DNA from: Hymenoscyphus infarciens
Taxonomy: Eukaryota; Ascomycota; Leotiomycetes; Helotiales; Helotiaceae
DNA: 14,250 nt
NCBI GenBank assembly: GCA_001414345.1
Contig: LLCB01000653.1
Span: 1 to 14,250, forward strand
Direction of reading: 5' to 3'
The translations under genes were made by a program, and so were the position numbers. Positions 9,776 through 14,250 of the stretch are shown here, in pieces; the first letter of the stretch is position 1; every line of letters begins with the position of its first letter. The notes under the pieces are model-generated. The model was not told the origin of the DNA and ran no database searches. It saw only the letters and a program-made list of their open reading frames with translations.

Positions 9776-11299
9776 TCTACTTTAACTAGATAAGTAATAA
9801 AACTCGAGCCTCTTAGCTACTATATAATTCCTACTAACTATATAACTACTAGTTATCTAGTTCTCTTTATACTATATTAAATAAGTAAAAACGTCTTTCT
9901 ATTATTACTAAAAAGCTAAATTTATCTAATTATAATATAGAAATATCTTATTATAGTAATAGATCTAAGAGAGAGTTCTCTATATTCTAAGCCTATCTAA
10001 AGAGATATAGTAATATACTAAAAAGGTCTTTTAGAAGATATTAAATAATATATTAGAGTAGTAGTTAATATATTAACTAGTAATTTAGAAGCGATTTAAG
10101 AATAACATAGTACTTTTAATATAGATAATATATTTAAGAAGAGGTTTAAAGTAGACGAACTGTTTATAAAGATATAAAGAGAGTTACTAGCCTACTAGGT
10201 ATTAAGAACCTAGAGTATATTAGAGTAGAGTTTATTCTAGTTAGAGAGAGCTAATAAAATCCTAAACATATATAAGAGAATTAAAAATCGGTTTAAGGAT
10301 CTTAATAATAAGATGTCTAGGAGATAGAGAGTTAGCTAGCTTACCTATTAATACTATTAGTTAAATTAAAAGAAGAAGAAGAGCTAGAAAAAAAGAGCTT
10401 TAAATAAGGTAAAGCCTTATTTAGAAATATTTCATTACCTCTTACTATATCTTAAAGATAGTAGTTAAAGTATATCTAAATATACTAAGAAAGTACTAGT
10501 TTAATAAGAAAGAGAGTTTACTAGACGTACTAAAATAGTAGTAGAAGTAAAGTCTTTATACTATAATATTATAAGTTCTCTATTAAACTAAATAGCTCTA
10601 TGTACTAAAGTTTTTATAAGTAGAAAAACTTAAATATCTTAGCTATAATATAGTATTTATAATTATAAATAGAGATAATATAGAGGTATCTAGTATATTA
10701 ATATTAGATAGAATAGAGAATAAGATAACATTTCTTAATCTCTATAAGTAAAGGAAACTTAGCTTTTATACTTTTAATATATAAGTAAAGACCTCTAACT
10801 TACTAATTCTACTTTTTAAGACTAGGTAAGATAGAGTATATAATACTATACTAAAATAATATAGAATATAACCTTACCTAGTAGATATTATATATCCTAT
10901 CTACTTAAGAAACTCTTTTAACTAAGCCTAATAAGAAGGTTATTTAAATAGTGTTTTAGCTAAACGTTCTTAAATAATCGTACGTCTATTTATAAGCTAT
11001 AAAGCTATTAAGAGGTATAAGAGCAGGCCCTGGATACTAATAAGAATACTAAATAAAAAGAACTAAGAGAGAGACTTTATAAGGAAAAATATTAAATTAG
11101 TTTATAATATAGATTTAGTATAAGAGACTCTATAAGATAAGTATAATTTAAGAAACGCTATTAATAAATATATCTAATAACGAATTTATAATAGGCTATT
11201 TTAAGATCTACTTATAATATATTTCTAAAAAGTAATATAAAAATAAAATATCTTTTTATATAAGTATTTAATTTAAGAAGAATATAACTTATAGATAAT

Positions 11300-11344
11300 T
11301 AAATAATAGACACTTAAATAATAGACAACTAAATAATATAAATT
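11300..11344 (+). repeat. 15-bp in-frame repeat in relic D
   Basis: Three units at 11300, 11315 and 11330 (taaataatagacact, taaataatagacaac, taaataatataaatt). In the relic D frame each begins with TAA, read as former Gln, giving Gln-Ile-Ile-Asp-Thr-like pentapeptides. A period of five codons keeps the frame. Confidence 0.85.
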
Positions 11345-11491
11345 TTAAATAACTAAATAGTATAAGTTTTAATATAGTAAAATTAAGACCTTAAAAAAGA
11401 ATAATAAAGATAAGGTATTAATTATTATAATAATAATAAATATTAAACAAAAACTATAAGAAACTTTTCCTAACTCTTATTTCTTTTTATT

Positions 11492-11551
11492 AAAATATCT
11501 TTTAAAATATCTTATAAAATATCTTATAAAATATCTTATAAAATATCTTTA
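11492..11551 (+). repeat. 12-bp in-frame repeat, five copies
   Basis: Five exact-spaced units start at 11492, 11504, 11516, 11528 and 11540. In the relic D frame they read KISF, KISY, KISY, KISY, KISL. The unit contains no CA or TG, so it is invisible to RIP, and copy identity here need not mean recent expansion. Confidence 0.93.
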
Positions 11552-11599
11552 GAAATAGTAATATATACGTTCTACTTTAAAAACGTGATTTCCTAGGAA

Positions 11600-12990
11600 T
11601 ACTAAAATAAGTACTTAATACTACTAGCTACTAGAACTTATATTAGCCTCTATATATATTATCTAATAACTATACACTTAAATACTAAGATAAGTAGCTT
11701 AAAAATATTATATTATATTCTAGTTTATATAATTAATTTTTTAAGTAGTTATAATATATACTTATTTAAATATTAAAACTAACTATACTAAGCTATATAA
11801 GAGATAGAGTACTAGAACGCTATAATTCTATAAATAATTAGTTTATATATATACTCTTACTCTCTATAAATAATATACTACTATTAGAAGCTTATTAAAT
11901 ATATTATACTTTCTAAATTACTTTCTAGTAGTTAATAAGATATTATATTCTAGAAGATACTAGTAGTAGTAAAGCTTCTTTTAGAGAAACGCCTTTAATA
12001 TTATTAAGACGAAATTATAGAGTTTTTATATAAGATATATAATAACTACGTCTACTAATCTACTACTATAAAAGCTTTTTAAAGAATTTAATATATAAGA
12101 AAGAGTCTTAAAATAGTAGCTTTTTAAAGAAACTAAGAGCTTAGAAATAAGTATTAATATATAATATTAGAATTTAGAGCTAAGTAATTAGTATTAATTA
12201 ATAAGTTTAGAAGTAATAATTATATAAAAGATAGCTACTATAAATAGAGTAAAAGTAGTACTTAAGTAAAGAAATAATAATAGCTTTAAAGTAGAGATAG
12301 ACTATCTATACTAGTAGTATATACTATTAAAGAATATATAGTAGTAAGTAATAGTAATACTATTAAAGAGTAAGTTCTCTCTCTTTTATACTTATTTTAC
12401 TAATAAAAGCTAGCTTTATTATTAAAGAGCTTTTATCTCTTTATAATTCTTTTTAAAGCTTATAATTAGTAATTATTATAAATAATAGCTCTATCTACTA
12501 CTTAAGTAAGAAGATTATTAAGAAAGTATACTAGTATAAGAGAGTATTAATTAGGTTTCTACTTCTCTACTTACTAGACTTTAATTCTACTAAAGAGAGC
12601 TTTAGTAATTTAAAAGCTTCTATATATTAATATTATAAAAGAAAAAGAAAGAAGTTTACTTTATACTAGCTATCTCTTAAATAGACTATTAGAGAAGTAA
12701 GTATATAGATAGATACTATTAGAAGAGCTAAGACTTACTTTAAGAGTACTAGTATACTTATAGTAAATACTAGATCTAAGTATTTTTAGTAGAGTTTTAA
12801 GATTATTTTAATAAGAGATAAATAGAAAGATAAGTACTTAGAATATAGTTTACTAAAGATATATTCTTTTTATAAAATATATCTAAGTAATTATTTTAAG
12901 AAAGAATAGAATTAGTAAGAGAATATATATAATATATTTCTATTATTAATCTAAATAATTTATAGCTCTTTTTTTAACTTTTTAATTTAT
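11600..12990 (+). pseudogene. Relic F: decayed Gln-rich ORF
   Basis: In the frame of 11941 a charged product can be followed to about 12,990. Legible pieces are LEDTSSSKASFRETPLILLR (11950-12009), FLKKLRA (12121-12141) and RRAKTYFKS (12721-12747). At 12,181-12,300 the frame holds TAA or TAG in about a third of codons. If these were CAA/CAG, this was a glutamine-rich, probably coiled-coil segment; if not, the frame is wrong there. All CA and TG are gone, so His, Cys, Met and most Gln codons cannot be seen, and family recognition is impossible by eye. It follows relic D on the same strand with little or no spacer. The 3' end is not definable. Confidence 0.35.
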
Positions 12991-14250
12991 TCTAGATATT
13001 ATTTATAAAATTATCCTAGGTATTACTTACTAATATACTCTAAAGCGTCTTATAAAAGTTTTTAAAAAACTCTTAAAAATATTCTTTTAAAAGCTCTTAA
13101 AGTATCTATTATCTATTATACTATTAAATTACTTAGATCTATTAAAAAAGAGTCTATTATTATCTACTCTTATATCTTTCTTCTTCTCTTATATTATATC
13201 TCTCTTTATCTTCTTTTATATATTACTAATTTAATATTATTATACTAAAGTAATAAGTTCTTACTATACTACTATATAATTCTTATATAAGCTTTTAAAG
13301 CTAGAGATTAATTCTTTAATAAGCTTAGTAATCTCTCTTTTTATACTACTTATACTAACTAGGAAGTTACTATTATAGCTAGTTTTAAGTTACTTAATTC
13401 TAATAAATTTATTATAGATCTATAGAATTATATCTTATATTACTTATACTTTATTAGTATTATCTATCTCTTAAAGTATAAACTTCTTAAAGACTTTTAT
13501 TATATTATTAGTATTTAAAAAATATAAGAATAAGAATTATAGAATAGAATTATTATAATAATAGAATATATAAGAAAGCTTTCTTCTAGTATATAAGTAT
13601 ATACTAGAGAGTAGTATATATCTATATACTCTATAGTTTTATAGTAGTAGTATATATAAAGGTTAATATTATAGTTAAAGTTAATAAAAATTCTAAATAT
13701 TAATAGATTATACTATAAAGAGAGAAGTATTCTTTTTCTTCTTTTTAGTTTCTTTCTAAGTACTACTCTTTTTTTATTTTATCTTCTTATTTTCTTTATA
13801 AAAGCTAGTAATCTAATTCTATAAAGAAGTAGTAATAAAGACTTCTAAAGCTTTTATAAGTATATAATTTACCTAGGTCTTAATATTATTCTAAGATATT
13901 ATATAATAGCTCTTTTTACTCTTTAAAATATAATATACTTTTATAGAGTATAGATAATAAGATTTATAGTATAAATACTTATAAAAGATAGCTTTATATA
14001 GCTTCTAATTTATTCTTCTTTTTAAGCTTATAATTATATACTCTCTCTTCTTATAGTTATCTTTTAATAGTAGTATTTACTTAAGATAGTATATCTTTAT
14101 TATCTTCGTCTTTACTATTATCGTTACTAAAAGAATTAATTAAGAGCTCTTCTACTAGTATAAAAGTATATAAAGTAAAGTATATTTTATATAGATCTAC
14201 TAACTTCTTTTTAATTAGTATACTAGAAGTAGAAGTAAGCTCTTAATTAT
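11675..14250. other. RIP-saturated block: no CA or TG
   Basis: I read every line and line junction from 11,675 to the end and found no CA and no TG dinucleotide in about 2.58 kb. Seven CG dinucleotides survive (near 11,818, 11,990, 12,010, 12,049, 13,046, 14,107 and 14,122). This is the expected end point of repeated CpA to TpA mutation on both strands. Confidence 0.9.
12991..14250. other. Saturated AT-rich tail, coding strand unclear
   Basis: Both the + frame of 12,961 and its in-register antisense give lysine-, isoleucine- and leucine-rich text with stops in similar numbers. From 13,140 the + strand is pyrimidine-richer, which would favour a minus-strand gene converging on relic F (for example KKREY and KKKKN segments on the minus strand near 14,040 and 13,740). 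I would not call a gene. I see no tandem repeat and no terminal inverted repeat. Confidence 0.3.

Larger units (their letters stand above)
9750..11600 (+). pseudogene. Relic D: longest single-frame decayed ORF
   Basis: One frame (that of 10142) can be followed for about 1.85 kb without an apparent frameshift, the longest such run in the window. It opens with a Ser/Thr/Pro-rich part (9754-9800). Next come charged, helix-like segments such as RFKVDELFIKI (10142-10174) and LERANKILNIYKRIKNRF (10241-10294). The C-terminal third is Gln-rich if TAA/TAG are restored, and ends in short peptide repeats. One Gln codon survives (EQALD, 11021-11035), flanked by TAA codons in the same frame. The product would be about 600 residues, basic, probably coiled coil, with no signal peptide, membrane segment or zinc-knuckle cysteines. 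A gag-like structural protein or a host protein are both possible; I recognise neither. The original start codon is not identifiable. Confidence 0.5.

Noticed and set aside
11900..12300. C-terminal coiled coil of a pogo/Fot1-type transposase
   Set aside because: The general look of relic F (RETPL followed by a Lys/Gln-rich helix) recalls such tails, but no DDE motifs or other conserved blocks could be found upstream, so naming it would be guesswork.
1..14250. Mitochondrial, plastid or AT-rich protist genome
   Set aside because: Low GC alone would not remove CA and TG while keeping CT, AG and some CG. The context-specific loss fits RIP, and no organellar genes or tRNAs are visible.
1..14250. 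LTR pair or terminal inverted repeats bounding an element
   Set aside because: I compared the ends and the internal boundaries by eye and found no long direct or inverted match. Mutated copies could be missed without an alignment.
1..14250. tRNA, rRNA or snRNA genes
   Set aside because: No conserved A/B box pair, GTTCGA-like T-loop or rRNA core sequence is visible. TpG loss would also destroy most such motifs.

Overview
This window looks like a stretch of AT-rich, heavily repeat-induced point mutated (RIP) nuclear DNA from a filamentous ascomycete (Pezizomycotina). The evidence is in the dinucleotides. CpA and TpG are almost absent, TpA is hugely over-represented, and CpG is scarce but survives better than CpA. 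That is the signature of RIP (CpA to TpA on both strands), not of a simply AT-rich organelle or protist genome. I find no intact gene, tRNA, rRNA, CRISPR array or complete transposon. The genus cannot be told from this sequence.

Layout. Positions 1-685 hold six head-to-tail copies of a 113-bp satellite, probably continuing to the left of the window. Positions 686-960 are plain AT-rich DNA. From about 961 to 13,000 there are six plausible decayed reading frames (relics A to F). Each is full of TAA/TAG codons of the kind RIP makes from CAA, CAG and TGG: A (about 961-3330, +), B (about 3960-6110, +), C (about 7800-6720, -), E (about 7905-9610, +), D (about 9750-11,600, +) and F (about 11,600-12,990, +). 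B and C converge on a 500-bp gap that keeps some CA/TG; C and E diverge. The last 2.6 kb (11,675-14,250) contain no CA and no TG that I can find, so mutation there is saturated.

The best support that these relics once encoded protein is repeat length. Tandem repeats inside the proposed frames have periods that are multiples of three (66/39, 42, 15 and 12 bp). Those outside them do not (113, about 59 and 10 bp). None of the six conceptual products resembles a family I can name, and I could not see reverse transcriptase, DDE transposase, integrase or helicase motifs. The relics could be a RIP-killed multi-gene mobile element, a duplicated host segment, or several unrelated elements. The sequence alone does not decide. 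Stop codons and start codons are not reliable guides here, so all relic boundaries are approximate.
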